A stretch of DNA of 64,000 nt, from NCBI GenBank assembly GCA_947044405.1, contig CAMRHE010000054.1, positions 8,075,501 through 8,139,500 on the forward strand, read 5' to 3'. Position numbers and translations under genes: made by a program. Below are positions 10,774 to 21,059 of the stretch, piece after piece; positions within the stretch are counted from its first letter, which is position 1; every line of letters begins with the position of its first letter. A model generated the notes under the pieces. The model did no database searches, was not told the DNA's origin, and saw only the letters and a list, made by a program, of their open reading frames with translations. The DNA is from Leptodactylus fallax. Taxonomy: Eukaryota; Chordata; Amphibia; Anura; Leptodactylidae.

Positions 10774-12400
10774 TACAGACCAAAAGTTTGGACACACCTT
10801 CTCATTCCAAGAGTTTTCTGTATTTTCATGACTATAAAAATTGTAGATTCACACTGAAGGCATCAAAACTATGAATTAACACATGTGGAATTATATACTT
10901 AACAAAAAAGTGTGAAACAACTGAAAATATGTCTTATATTCTTGGTTCTTCAAAGTAGCCACCTTTTGCTTTGATTACTGCTTTGCACACTCTTGGCATT
11001 CTCTTGATGAGCTTCAAGAGGTAGTCACCTGAAATGGTCTTCCAACAGTCTTGAAGGAGTTCCCAGAGATGCTTAGCACTTGTTGGCCCTTTTGCCTTCA
11101 GTCTGCGGTCCAGCTCACACCAAACCATCTCGATTGGGTTCAGATCTGGTGACTGTGGAGGCCAGGTCATCTGGCGTAGCACCCCATCACTCTCCTTCTT
11201 GGTCAAATAGCCCTTACACAGTCTGGAGGTGTGTTTGGGGTCATTGTCCTGTTGAAAAATAAATGATGGTCCAACTAAACGCAAACCAGATAGAATAGCA
11301 TGCCGCTGCAAGATGCTGTGGTAACCATTCTGGTTCAGTATTCCTTCAATTTTGAATAAATCCCCAACAGTGTCACCAGCAAAGCACCCACACACCACCA
11401 CACCTCCTCCTCCATGCTTCATGGTGGGAACCAGGCATGTAGAGTCCATTCGTTCACCTTTTCTGCGTCGCACAAAGACACGGTGGTTGGAACCAAAGAT
11501 CTCAAATTTGGACTCATCAGACCAAAGCACAGATTTCCACAGGTCTAATGTCCATTCCTTGTGTTCTTTAGCCCAAACAAGTCTCTTCTGCTTGTTGCCT
11601 GTCCTTAGCAGTGGTTTCCTAGCAGCTATTTTACCATGAAGGCCTGCTGCACACAGTCTCCTCTTAACAGTTGTTGTAGAGATGTGTCTGCTGCTAGAAC
11701 TCTGTGTGGCATTAACCTGGTCTCTAATATGAGCTGCTGTTAACCTGCGATTTCTGAGGCTGGTGACTCGGATGAACTTATCCTCCGCAGCAGAGGTGAC
11801 TCTTGGTCTTCCTTTCCTGGGGCGGTCCTCATGTGAGCCAGTTTCTTTGTAGCGCTTGATGGTTTTGGCCACTGCACTTGGGGACACTTTCAAAGTTTTC
11901 CCAATTTTTCGGACTGACTGACCTTCGTTTCTTAAAGTAATGATGGCCACTCATTTTTCTTTACTTAGCTGCTTTTTTCTTGCCATAATACAAATTCTAA
12001 CACTCCATTCAGTAGGACTATCAGCTGTGTATCCACCTGACTTCTGAACAACACAACTGATGGTCCCAACCCCATTTATAAGGCAAGAAATCCCACTTAT
12101 TAAACCTGACAGGGCACACCTGTGAAGTGAAAACCATTTCAGGTGACTACGTCTTGAAGCTCATCAAGAGAATGCCAAGAGTGTGCAAAGAAGTAATCAA
12201 AGCAAAAGGTGGCTACTTTGAAGAACCTAGAATATAAGACATATTTTCAGTTGTTACACACTTTTTTGTTAAGTATATAATTCCACATGTGTTAATTCAT
12301 AGTTTTGATGCCTTCAGTGTGAATCTATAATTTTTATAGTCATGAAAATACAGAAAACTCTTGGAATGAGAAGGTGTGTCCAAACTTTTGGTCTGTACTG
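10771..12400 (-). mobile_element. Tc1/mariner DD38E (Intruder-like) element, complete
   Basis: A 1630-bp element with ends CAGTACAGACCAAAAG and its inverse, flanked by TA at 10769-10770 and 12401-12402. The inverted repeats are about 270 bp (10771-11040 and 12131-12400). They are long enough to include the last 35 or so codons of the transposase, so a second copy of that coding end stands on the opposite strand. The encoded catalytic spacing (DD38E) agrees with the Intruder lineage described as a sibling of DD34E/Tc1. Confidence 0.9.
10934..11986 (-). pseudogene. DD38E Tc1/mariner transposase, one in-frame stop near start
   Basis: Role: cut-and-paste transposase, acting in the nucleus on the TA-flanked inverted repeats. 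Reading from the ATG at 11986, eleven codons (MARKKQLSKEK) are followed by TGA, then 338 codons open to the end at 10934. TGA could derive from CGA by CpG decay. Within the 338: paired helix-turn-helix DNA-binding region (about 1-100) with a GRPR hook (47-50), catalytic D145 (WSDESKFE), D235 (QQDNDPKH) and E274 (SPDLNPIE), with 38 residues between the last two. The C-terminal codons lie inside the terminal inverted repeat. Only one lesion is visible. Initiation at the GTG after the stop is conceivable but would lose the N-terminus. Confidence 0.88.
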
Positions 12401-12639
12401 TATAAATAGGCCGCAACCTGCTGGAGTATCCCTAGCAGGTAACGGCCTATTTATTTACCTACCCCGCATCTGCACGTGGCCGCCTCCGCTTCCCCTTCTG
12501 CTATGGGACGCAGAAGGGGAAGTGGATGCTGATGTGAGCAGCCACGGGCATCGGTAAGTGAGGCCGCGGGCCTCAAATAATACTATTATTATACTAATAA
12601 TAGTAGTAGTATCTGAAAAGACCCCCGAGTATACTAATA

Positions 12640-13085
12640 GTTCATGGGTGGGCAACTATGGGGCATAATACCAGTGCAGGGGCCACTGTGGAGCATAATA
12701 CCAGTGCAGGGGCCACTGTGGAGCATAATACAGTGCAGGGGTCACTATGGGGCATATTATCGTGTGCAGGGGCCACTGAGGAGCATAATACCCTCTGCAG
12801 GGGCCACTATGGAGCATAATACCCTGTGCAGGGGCCACTTTGAAGCATAATACAAGTGCAGGGGCCACTATGGAGCATAATACCAGTGCAGGGGCCACTA
12901 TGGAGCATAATACCATGTGCAGGGGCCAATATGGGGCATAATACAGTGTGCAGGGGCCACTATAAAGCATAATGCTGCGTGCAGGGACCGCTGCGAGGCA
13001 TAATACAGTGTGCAGGGGCCACTATGGAGCATAATACCGTGTGCAGGGGCCGCTGCGAGGCATAATACAGTGTGCAGGGGCTGCT
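12640..13085 (+). repeat. 29-31 bp minisatellite inside hAT copy 2
   Basis: About 14 units of the same GGGGCCACTATGGAGCATAA type as at 8255-8800, with a different order of variants. The open frames through it are not genes. Confidence 0.9.
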
Positions 13086-14069
13086 GTGGAACATTATAGT
13101 GTGTGTAAATGGGGCACTATAAACAGGGGCTATGGTGCCTGTTTATATCACACGCTGTCTGTCACATAGACATGTATAGGACGAGGCTGTAGTTACATTA
13201 CATGGCCGCTATGAGATGAATGACACTATGTAAACAGAGAAGTGGTCACGGCGCTTACACAGGTACCATTCACACAGCTGATCAGTAGGGGTCCTGGGTT
13301 TTTGAGCCCCACTGATTAGTTTATTAATGGCCTGGAAAACCTTTTAATTAGTTAACACCTGGGGCATTATTAATAAGGGGCACTATTTATACAGGGTACA
13401 CACGGACATTATTAATATAAAGATGCACTTGGGAGTATTATTCATTATGGGGGGTTATATCATATATTTTATAATTGGGGTAGCAGCAGGATGGGGGATT
13501 TGTGCAGGTGAGGACAATGTGGGTTGGATGCCTCGAAAAGTGAGGAGTCAAAGATGTCTGTGTTGCAAACTTTACAGAGACAAGTCACAGCTGGAAGAAG
13601 TGGCCATGGCGGTCCAAAGGGAAGAGAAGGGAAATGTGAAGGATTAGTCAGAGACATCACCTGTAAGTCACAAAATGTTATTGCACTGTATTCACCTAAA
13701 TGAGGATAAATACCTGATAGATGGGGGTCTGTCTGCTGAGACCCCCACTGAGCCTGAGAATTGTTTTTTTCCCCCCCACTGGGTGGAAATTCAGCCTGAC
13801 CGCAGCCATATATATAGGTGTGTCACTTGGTGGATGGACGAACCTGCGTGGCTTTCATTCACTTCAATGGGAGTGCCAAAGATACCTGAAGTCCAGTACT
13901 CAGCTATCTGCGGCGCTCCTATTATAGAGAATGGGGGCCATGTGGGCTCGTCCATCCACCAAGCAGAAGATGTGTGAAGTTACTTTCATTGTTAATACCG
14001 TGTTGTTGATCTGATACTGGAGTAATGCAGGAAGAAGAATTCTTAAAAACTGTTTTATAACTTTGTGTA

Positions 14070-14965
14070 AGGATATGCATTTTGGACGACGAAATAAAAT
14101 GTATGATTATGTACTTAATAGTAAATTACTGGGTAAAACTGCCAATGAAAAAGACTTGGGGATTGTGGTGGACAATAAGCTTACCTTTAATGACCAGTGT
14201 CAGGCAGCTGCTGCCAAGGCAAATAAAATTATGGGATGCATCAAAAGAGGTATAGATTCTCATGACAAGAACATAGTTATGCCTGGTACAAATCACTGGT
14301 ATGGCCACACTTATACTATTGTGCACAATTCTGGGCCCCAGTATACAAGAAAGACAAAATCGAACTAGAAAGAGTGCAAAGAAGGGCAAGCAAAATTATT
14401 AGGGGAATGGGTGGATTGGAGTACAACGATAGATTAACAAACTTGGGGTTATTCAGTTTAGAGAAAAGACGTCTACGGGAAGATCTGATAACAATGTACA
14501 AATACATGAAGGGACAGCACAAAGAACTTTCTAATGATCTTTTTACTCCTAGGCCAGTGACAGTGACAAGGGGACATCCTCTACGACTGGAGGAGAGAAA
14601 GTTTCACCAGCAACATAGAAGAGGATTTTTTACAGTAAGAACAATAAGGCTATGGAACTCTCTGCCCCAGGAAGTGATGATGGTGGATTCATTAAACAAG
14701 TTCAAAGAGGGCCTGGATGCCTTTCTCGAACAGAACAACATTACAGGTTATGGGTTTTAGATTTTAAGGGCGCGTTGATCCAGGGTTTTATGCTGATTGC
14801 CAGATTGGAGTCGGGAAGGAATTTTTTTCCCATGAATGGGGCAATTGGCATAAGCCTCATGGGGTTTTTTGCCTTCCTCTGGATCAACACTGTAGGGGAC
14901 TGAAGGGTTATAGGTTGGACTTGATGGACTGATGTCTTCATCCAACCTCATCTACTATGTAACTA
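14070..14965 (+). pseudogene. CR1-type LINE 3' end (ORF2 C-terminus)
   Basis: Seen: a frame from about 14070 to 14340 with KDLGIVVDNKLTF, then 14374-14760 in another frame with RASKIIRGMGGLEY and RLWNSLPQEVM, typical of the CR1 ORF2 C-terminus. The 3' tail ends CTATGTAACTATGT, the CR1-style short tandem end. There is no reverse transcriptase core, so it is 5' truncated. Comparison with copies 1 and 3 of the host hAT element (CTTTGTGTATTGTG uninterrupted) shows the exact empty site, so the CR1 copy landed after this hAT copy. One frameshift separates the two frames. Confidence 0.88.
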
Positions 14966-15177
14966 TGTGTATTGTGTGACGATAACAGTGTGTGAAGCTA
15001 GTAGCATGGAAACTCCAATTTTTTTTTTTTTTTGGGGGGGGGGCATATTTTTATAGTCCGCCTCAGGCAGCAAAGAGGCTAGGTTCACCACTGGTCTGAA
15101 CAGGGCAGTGACGCCTCGGCCTGATGTATTTATTATAACTCGCGCCACTTTCTTGTTGTGAGTTGTAATGGAAATCT

Positions 15178-15462
15178 ATGACAATTCATTTATTTTTATT
15201 TTTTATTTATTATGCTTACTTATATATTGGCATCATATTTCGCAGCGCTTTACAGACATTGAGAGTCACTGTCCCATATAGGGCTCACAATCTACATTCC
15301 CTATCAGTATGTCTTTGGAGTGTGGGAGGAAACCGGAGTACCCGGAGGAAACACACGCAAACACAGGGAGAACATAAAAACTCCTTGCAGATGTTGTCCT
15401 TGGCAGGATTCGAACCCAGGACTCCAGCGCTGCAAGGCTGCAGTGCTAACTGACATAGGCTG
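15178..15462 (-). repeat. tRNA-type SINE with conserved central domain
   Basis: On the minus strand it carries GGTTCGAATCC, a pol III B-box, followed by AAGGAGTTTTTATGTTCTCC, the conserved GGTTTCCTCCCACACTCCAA block and GTAAAGCGCTGCGAAATATG before an AT-rich tail. The conserved middle resembles the V-SINE type core found in several vertebrates. The A-box end is degraded. The short open frame across it is not a gene. Confidence 0.7.
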
Positions 15463-15519
15463 AATTAAATCTAAATTCGGACATATTGCTGCACGTCTGA
15501 TTTATGAGTATATAGTGAC

Positions 15520-16150
15520 TATAGTTAAGTCCTCAATACAGCAACTCCATTCTAGCTGTCTCAGTACTGTTCTGACTAGAATGGAGTTGCTGCAGGTAGG
15601 TTCATGGTCTCTGTGCATTATAAAGTTACTATAGGTTGGTCCTCCATACAACAACTCCATTCTAGCTGTCTCACTACTGTACTGACTAGAATGGAATTGC
15701 TGGAAGTAGGGTCATGTGTATTTTGTAGTTAATATAGGTAGGTCCTCCTACAGCACCTCCATTCTAGCTGTCTCAGTACTGTTCTGACTAGAATGGAGTT
15801 GCTGCAGGTAGGTTCATGGTCTCTGTGCATTATAAAGTTACTATAGGTTGGTCCTCCATACAACAACTCCATTCTAGCTGTCTCACTACTGTACTGACTA
15901 GAATGGAATTGCTGGAAGTAGGGTCATGTGTATTTTGTAGTTAATATAGGTAGGTCCTCCTTACAGCACCTCCATTCTAGCTGTCTCACTACAGAACTGA
16001 GTAGAATGGAGTTGCTGCAGGTAGGTTCATGGTATCGGTGTATTTTGTAGTTACTATAGGTTGGTCCTCCATACAACAACTCCATTCTAGCTGTCTCACT
16101 ACTGTACTGACTAGAATGGAGTTGCTGCAAATAGGTTCATGGTCTCGGTG
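15520..16150. repeat. Tandem satellite with about 212-bp dimer and hairpin core
   Basis: Six units start at about 15542, 15653, 15754, 15864, 15967 and 16077: spacings alternate near 110 and 102 bp, giving a 211-213 bp dimer. Each unit holds the inverted pair AACTCCATTCTAG / CTAGAATGGAGTT around GCTGTCTCA(G/C)TACTG, so each can form a hairpin. No function is implied. The 203-residue minus frame crossing it is an artefact. Confidence 0.88.
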
Positions 16151-16359
16151 CTTTCTGTGAAAGTCAGCATAGGTTCTGTGTCTAACAATAAGCCCCGCAC
16201 AGCAAATAGGCAGCAATCCTCCAATGTCCAGATCACAACAGCATAAAGGAGGCAGTGCCCCAGGGACTGGAGCCACCCTCCCACCCCCACAGCACCCAGC
16301 ACCCCTCCTCCCAAAGCATAGGTGGCAAGACCCCAGGGGCCCGGCCCCTCCAATACACA

Positions 16360-17215
16360 GGCAGCACCTCAGGGACATCTGCTTCCCCTTTAAATGCCAG
16401 CAGCAGCCCATGGATCCCTGCCCCCCCCTTAGATGCCAGAAGTTCCCCAAGGACCCACTGCTCTCCCTTATGTCAGCAGCACCCCAAGGACCACTGCCCC
16501 CCCTTAGATGCCAGCAGCACCCCACAGATCCCTGCCCCCCCCCCCTTAGATGCCAGAAGCACTCCAAGGATCCCTGCTCTCCCTTTGATGCTAGCAGCAC
16601 CCCAAGGACCCCTGCCCCCCTTAGATATCAGCAGCACCCCAAAGACCCCTGCCCCTCCTTAGATGCCAGCACCTCAGGGACCCCTGCTTCCTCTTTAGAT
16701 GTCAGCAGCACCCCATGGATCCCTCCCCCTAGATGCCAGAAGCTTCCCAAGGAACCCTGCTCTCCCTTAGATGCCAGCAGCACCCCAAGGACCCCTGCCC
16801 CCTCTTAGATGCCAGCAGCACCCCACAGATCCCTTACCCCTCTTAGATGCCAGAAGCACCCCAAGGACCCTTTCCCCGCCCTTTAGATGCCAGCAGCACC
16901 CCACGGACCCCTGCCCCCCCCCCTTAGGTGCCACAAGCACTCCAAGGATCCCTGCTCTCCCTTAGATACCAGCAGCACCCTAAAGACCCCTGCCCCTCGT
17001 TAGATGCCAGCAGCACCTCAGGGACCCCCTGCTTCCCCTTTAGATGCCAGAAGCACTCTACGGATCCCTGCCCCCACCCCTTAGATGCCAGCAGCACCCC
17101 ACGGATCCCTGCCCCCCCTTAGATTCCAGAAGCACCCCAAGGATCCCTGTTCTCCTTTAGATGCCAACAGCACCCTAAGGATCCCTGCTCTCCTTTAGAT
17201 GCCAGCAGAATCCCT
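16360..17215. repeat. 38-bp Pro-codon-like minisatellite
   Basis: About 22 units of roughly 38 bp built on CCAGCAGCACCCCAAGGACC then CCTGCCCCCCTTAGATG. Two variants (CCAGCAG and CCAGAAG; TGCTCTCC and TGCCCCCC) alternate irregularly. Long proline-rich open frames of up to 194 codons run through it only because the pyrimidine-rich unit lacks stops. Confidence 0.9.
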
Positions 17216-17683
17216 GGTTGGCGATTGCAGGCTATTGCACATGCGCGGGCCAGCAGCAAGCATGTGCAATAGCTCACACTCGCTCGGGAAGTCTATTGTG
17301 CATGCCCGAGTTGAACAATTACTGCGCATGCGTCGCTGATGGCGCCACCAGACAGGAGGAGGCCAGAAGGAAGGTAAGCAAGACGGGGATGGGTGTACTG
17401 AGGTGAGAGGACAGGAAGGGACAGGAAGGGAGAGGAGGGGACAGGAGGGGAGAGGTGGTGACGGGAGGAGAGAGGAGGAGGGATATCGTACGTGACCCCC
17501 ATCTCCAGAAGCCGAGAAACGGAACGTCACAGGATACTCTGAAGATGTGCCTGGGGCGGCCATGTGACCACCCCAGCAATAATGGTAAATATAAAGTTTT
17601 ACTAATGAAAGTAATTTATAAAGTATATGGGGGGGGGGGGGTTAGTTTAATGTTAAAATGTTGTTTTATCCCGGACAACCCCT
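17216..17683. repeat. CpG-rich MITE right end, TTAA side
   Basis: It contains repeated GCGCATGCGT-like sites, a donor-like GGAAG|GTAAGCAAG near 17370-17382, an AGGGGACAGGAGGGGAG purine stretch (17407-17480), a G12 run and the terminus TTTTATCCCGGACAACCCCT before TTAA (17684-17687). The matching left end is not found nearby. Confidence 0.5.
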
Positions 17684-17699
17684 TTAACCAGTAACTCAG

Positions 17700-18600
17700 G
17701 AGCCACAGGAGTCCCAGCTTCTGGCAATTGTAGATATTATTGTGCAATAGTGGCATGAGTCATTTCGAAGAATTGCTAAGGCTAGGTACTTGGGTCAAGA
17801 TCTCATCACTTGCAGTAAATGTGAATAGGAAAGACATATCATTCAAAATTTTTAATCTGGGGGAAGCACTTTTACTGTTACAGTATAATGTTCTCAGGTA
17901 GGAAGCATATAAAAATGGTTTCCTGAGTGTGTTGTTGAAGGACATCAGTGAATGAAAACATATTCTATTCATGTTCAACTAGTGGAAAGAAACCACACTA
18001 CAGTCTGCCTTGCATTTCAAAAAAATATTTTTACATCACCAGCGTAGCAACATAAGATAAGGTAGCAACATTTCAGAGTCCTTCACAGTCCTAGTGAATG
18101 GCAAAAACTCATGATTGTCATCATATGCTACAATGCTTTCAGACTAGCCTGAAGGACTCTATTACAAACATCACTATCTCATCTTTATTAAATACAAGAC
18201 AAAATGTACATTCCCTTCTCTCTGGATTTAGTATTTTGTGGGTCCATGGCAAAAAACTTCAATAAGCATACAGGACAGCATTGAGTCGAGTACAACCAAT
18301 GGATTCCTCTTCTCCTGTTCCTTGGACAGATGCTCATTCAGAACTTTTTTGTTGTAAGTAGACAGTCACTGTTTAAAATGATCGGGATTAGTTTTTGGTC
18401 TCTAAATATAAAATGAGATGTTTTTATTTAGTGACACGAAGAATTTGAAGAATAAAAACACATTATATTACAAATTTGCCAAATGTTTTAGTTTACAAAG
18501 TGTTATTGACATAAAACAAACAATCCTGTGGCTATATTTTGAGGCTTTTTGTAGCACAATTTTTTATTTTTTACAGGTGCTGTCCACAGGCATGAGTTAT
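17700..18600. other. Unique-looking spacer
   Basis: About 900 bp with no recognisable coding region or element. Confidence 0.5.
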
Positions 18601-18603
18601 CTA

Positions 18604-20158
18604 CAGTCATGGCCAAAAGTTTTGAGAATGATACAAATATTCATTTTTACAAAGTCTACTGCTTCAGTTTTTCTAATGGCAATTTGCATATACTCCAGAA
18701 TGTTATAAAGAGTGATCAGCTTAACAGCAATTACTTGCAAAGTCAATATTTGCCTAGAAAATGAACTTTATCCCCCAAAACACATTTCAACATCATTGCA
18801 GCCCTGCCTTAAAAGGACCACCTAACATCGTTTCAGTGATTGCTCCATTAACACAGGTGTGGGTGTTGATGAGGACAGGGCTGGAGATCAATCTGTCATG
18901 ATTAAGTAAGAATGACACCACTGGACACTTTAAAAGGAGGCTGGTGCTTGCCATCATTGTTTCTCTTCTGTTAACCATGGTTATCTCTAAAGAAACACGT
19001 GCAGTCATCATTGCACTGCACAAAAATGGCCTAACTGGGAAGAGTATTGCAGCTAGAAAGATTGCACCTCAGTCAACAATCTATCGCATCATCAAGAACT
19101 TCAAGGAGAGAGGTTCCATTGGTGCCAAAAAGGCTCCAGGGCGCCCAAGAAAGACCAGCAAGCGGCAGGACCGTCTCTTAAAAGTGTTTCAGCTGCGGGA
19201 TCGGGCTACCAGCAGTGCAGAGCTTGCTGAGGAATGGCAGCAGGCAGGTGTGAGTGCATCTGCACGCACTGTGAGGCGGAGACTCTTGGAGCAAGGCCTG
19301 GTCTCAAGGAGGGCAGCAAAGAAGCCACTTCTCTCCAGAAAAAACATCAGGGACAGACTGATATTCTGCAAAAGGTACAGGGAGTGGACTGCTGAGGACT
19401 GGGGTAAAGTCATTTTCTCTGATGAATCCCCTTTTCGATTGTTTGGAACATCTGGAAAACAGCTTATTCGAAGAAGAAGAGGTGAGCGCTACCACCAGTC
19501 TTGTCTCATGCCAACTGTAAAGCATCCTGAAACCATTCATGTGTGGGGTTGCTTCTCAGCCAAAGGAATCGGCTCTCTCACAGTCTTGCCTAAAAACACA
19601 GCCATGAATAAAGAATGGTACCAGAATGTCCTCCAAGAGCAACTTCTCCCAACCGTCCAAGAGCAGTTTGGCGCTCAACAATGCCTTTTCCAGCATGATG
19701 GAGCACCTTGCCATAAAGCAAAGGTGATAACTAAATGGCTCAGGGAACAAAACATAGAGATTTTGGGTCCATGGCCTGGAAACTCCCCAGATCTTAATCC
19801 CATTGAGAACTTGTGGTCAATCATCAAGAGACGGGTGGACAAACAAAAACCAGCAAATTCAGACAAAATTAAAGCATTGATTCTGCAAGAATGGACTGCT
19901 ATCAGTCAGGATTTGGTCCAGAAGTTGATTGAGAGCATGCCAGGGAGAATTGCAGAGGTCCTGAAGAAGAAGGGTCAACACTGCAAATATTGACTTGCTG
20001 CATTAACTCATTCTAACTGTCAATATAAGCTTCTGTGAATGCAATTATATTTCTGGATGTGATAAAAACATCTGACAAACACACATAAAAACCAGAGGGC
20101 AGCAGATCATGTGAAAATATAATATTTGTGTCATTCTCAAAACTTTTGGCCATGACTG
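18604..20158 (+). mobile_element. Tc1/mariner DD35E (Traveler-like) element, complete
   Basis: A 1555-bp element with ends CAGTCATGGCCAAAAGTTTT and inverse, flanked by TA at 18602-18603 and 20159-20160. Inverted repeats are about 40 bp. The transposase frame is intact (18977-19993). A copy at 51310-52876 differs at only a handful of sites, apart from an 11-12 bp gap here near 20036 (GTGAATGC where the other has TTACTCATAATATGAATGC). Spacing DD35E agrees with the Traveler lineage, reported as a recent invader of vertebrates. Confidence 0.92.
18977..19993 (+). CDS. DD35E Tc1/mariner transposase, apparently intact
   Basis: A 338-residue frame from the ATG at 18977 (MVISKETRAV). An upstream in-frame GTG at 18944 is not needed, because MxISKETR is the usual Tc1 opening. 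Domains: two helix-turn-helix units of the DNA-binding region (about 1-105) separated by a GRPRKT hook (55-60), then the RNase H-like DDE domain with D149 (FSDESPFR), D241 (FQHDGAPCH) and E277 (SPDLNPIE). Thirty-five residues lie between the last two, hence DD35E. The basic RRRRGER patch is at 165-171. Full length for the family, no stop or frameshift. Role: binds its inverted repeats and moves the element into TA sites in the nucleus. Whether it is expressed or active cannot be told from sequence. Confidence 0.93.
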   Translation: MVISKETRAVIIALHKNGLTGKSIAARKIAPQSTIYRIIKNFKERGSIGAKKAPGRPRKTSKRQDRLLKVFQLRDRATSSAELAEEWQQAGVSASARTVRRRLLEQGLVSRRAAKKPLLSRKNIRDRLIFCKRYREWTAEDWGKVIFSDESPFRLFGTSGKQLIRRRRGERYHQSCLMPTVKHPETIHVWGCFSAKGIGSLTVLPKNTAMNKEWYQNVLQEQLLPTVQEQFGAQQCLFQHDGAPCHKAKVITKWLREQNIEILGPWPGNSPDLNPIENLWSIIKRRVDKQKPANSDKIKALILQEWTAISQDLVQKLIESMPGRIAEVLKKKGQHCKY

Positions 20159-20160
20159 TA

Positions 20161-20396
20161 GACTGCAACTGTAGCTCAAGAGTAAAAATTGGAAAGTCAT
20201 GCCACAAAAAGTCTTCAAGAAGCCTTAATCTTAAATGGTCTGCTCATATATGGATGATTTAACGCCACTGAGATGAACTGGAATCCCTAACTTACAACCG
20301 AACTTCAATGGCAGATTTCATTAATGCACCTGTGGATAAATGGATGTGCTGCTATATTTTGGTACTGGAAACCCTTTTAAAGATAGTAGAAGTTAA
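20161..20396. other. Short spacer
   Basis: Nothing recognised between the Tc1 element and the following fold-back repeat. Confidence 0.5.
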
Positions 20397-21050
20397 AATG
20401 TAACTCCCATTTTATTTATTTATTTATTTTTTTGCTATTGTGTCAGGGGTTGAACATTTTTGCAATATACTTTATTAATCTATCAAACTTCCTTTTAATA
20501 GAAAACAGACTATAGCAATGCTCTAACTAGCTTTCCAGGGAAAGTCTGTACGTACACATGTACTTCATGTACTATCGAGAGCTGAAGCATTTACCAAAGG
20601 GGATTGGTCGCTTCAAATGGCTATATCTTCGGTTTTATACCACCTGGAAAAATGGTTCTGATATCATAACTGTGTCCCCCGTGTGAAGCCCTTGCTTTTA
20701 ATTCACAGCAGGCCATTTGCAGCACGGTTGTCTGAAACTGGCCTTAAGGCTAGTACCAGAATCTCTGCTTTCTTATGATACCAGAATTATTTTTCTAGGT
20801 GGTATAAAAACAAAGATACAGCCATTTGAAGTGACCAATCCCCCTTTGATAATTGACTCAGCTCTGCATATTCACAATACAACTGTGTATGGACACTCCT
20901 TAGTAACGGCTCAGTTAGAGGGTTACAAAGCAGAATGGTACAGCCTGTTTTATAATAAAAAGGAAGTTAGATAGCTTAATAACGTATATTACAAAAATGG
21001 TCACCAAACACCCACGACACAATAGTGAAAAAAAAAATGGGAGTTACAAT
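20397..21050. repeat. Fold-back MITE flanked by TTAA
   Basis: The left arm AATGTAACTCCCATTTT... and the inverse of the right arm ATTGTAACTCCCATTTT... pair over roughly 120 bp and in patches further inward (GGTATAAAACCG / GGTGGTATAAAA). TTAA stands at 20393-20396 and 21051-21054. No transposase is encoded. The 85-residue open frame inside is not conserved with anything I recognise. Confidence 0.65.
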
Positions 21051-21059
21051 TTAACACCT

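Larger units (their letters stand above)
12402..15093. mobile_element. hAT-type minisatellite element, copy 2 (5' truncated, CR1 inside)
   Basis: The right end GCTAGGTTCACCACTG (to 15093) and the interior from about 12640 match copy 1 at 7732-9941. The expected left end is missing, and the presumed duplication GTCTGAAC after 15093 has no partner upstream. The left flank instead holds a hairpin at 12402-12455 (ATAAATAGGCCG paired with CGGCCTATTTAT) and a CpG-rich segment with the donor motif CATCG|GTAAGTGAG near 12550-12562. A CR1 fragment interrupts it at 14070-14965. Confidence 0.8.

Noticed and set aside
15400..15420. tRNA gene suggested by the GGTTCGAATCC box on the minus strand
   Set aside because: No acceptor stem or anticodon arm is seen; the sequence around it is a SINE.
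15989..16600. 203-codon minus-strand open frame
   Set aside because: Spans the minisatellite and the hairpin satellite; composed of their repeated words only.
16224..16808. 194-codon proline-rich open frame
   Set aside because: It is a by-product of the 38-bp minisatellite, which is poor in stop codons; no domain and no start context.
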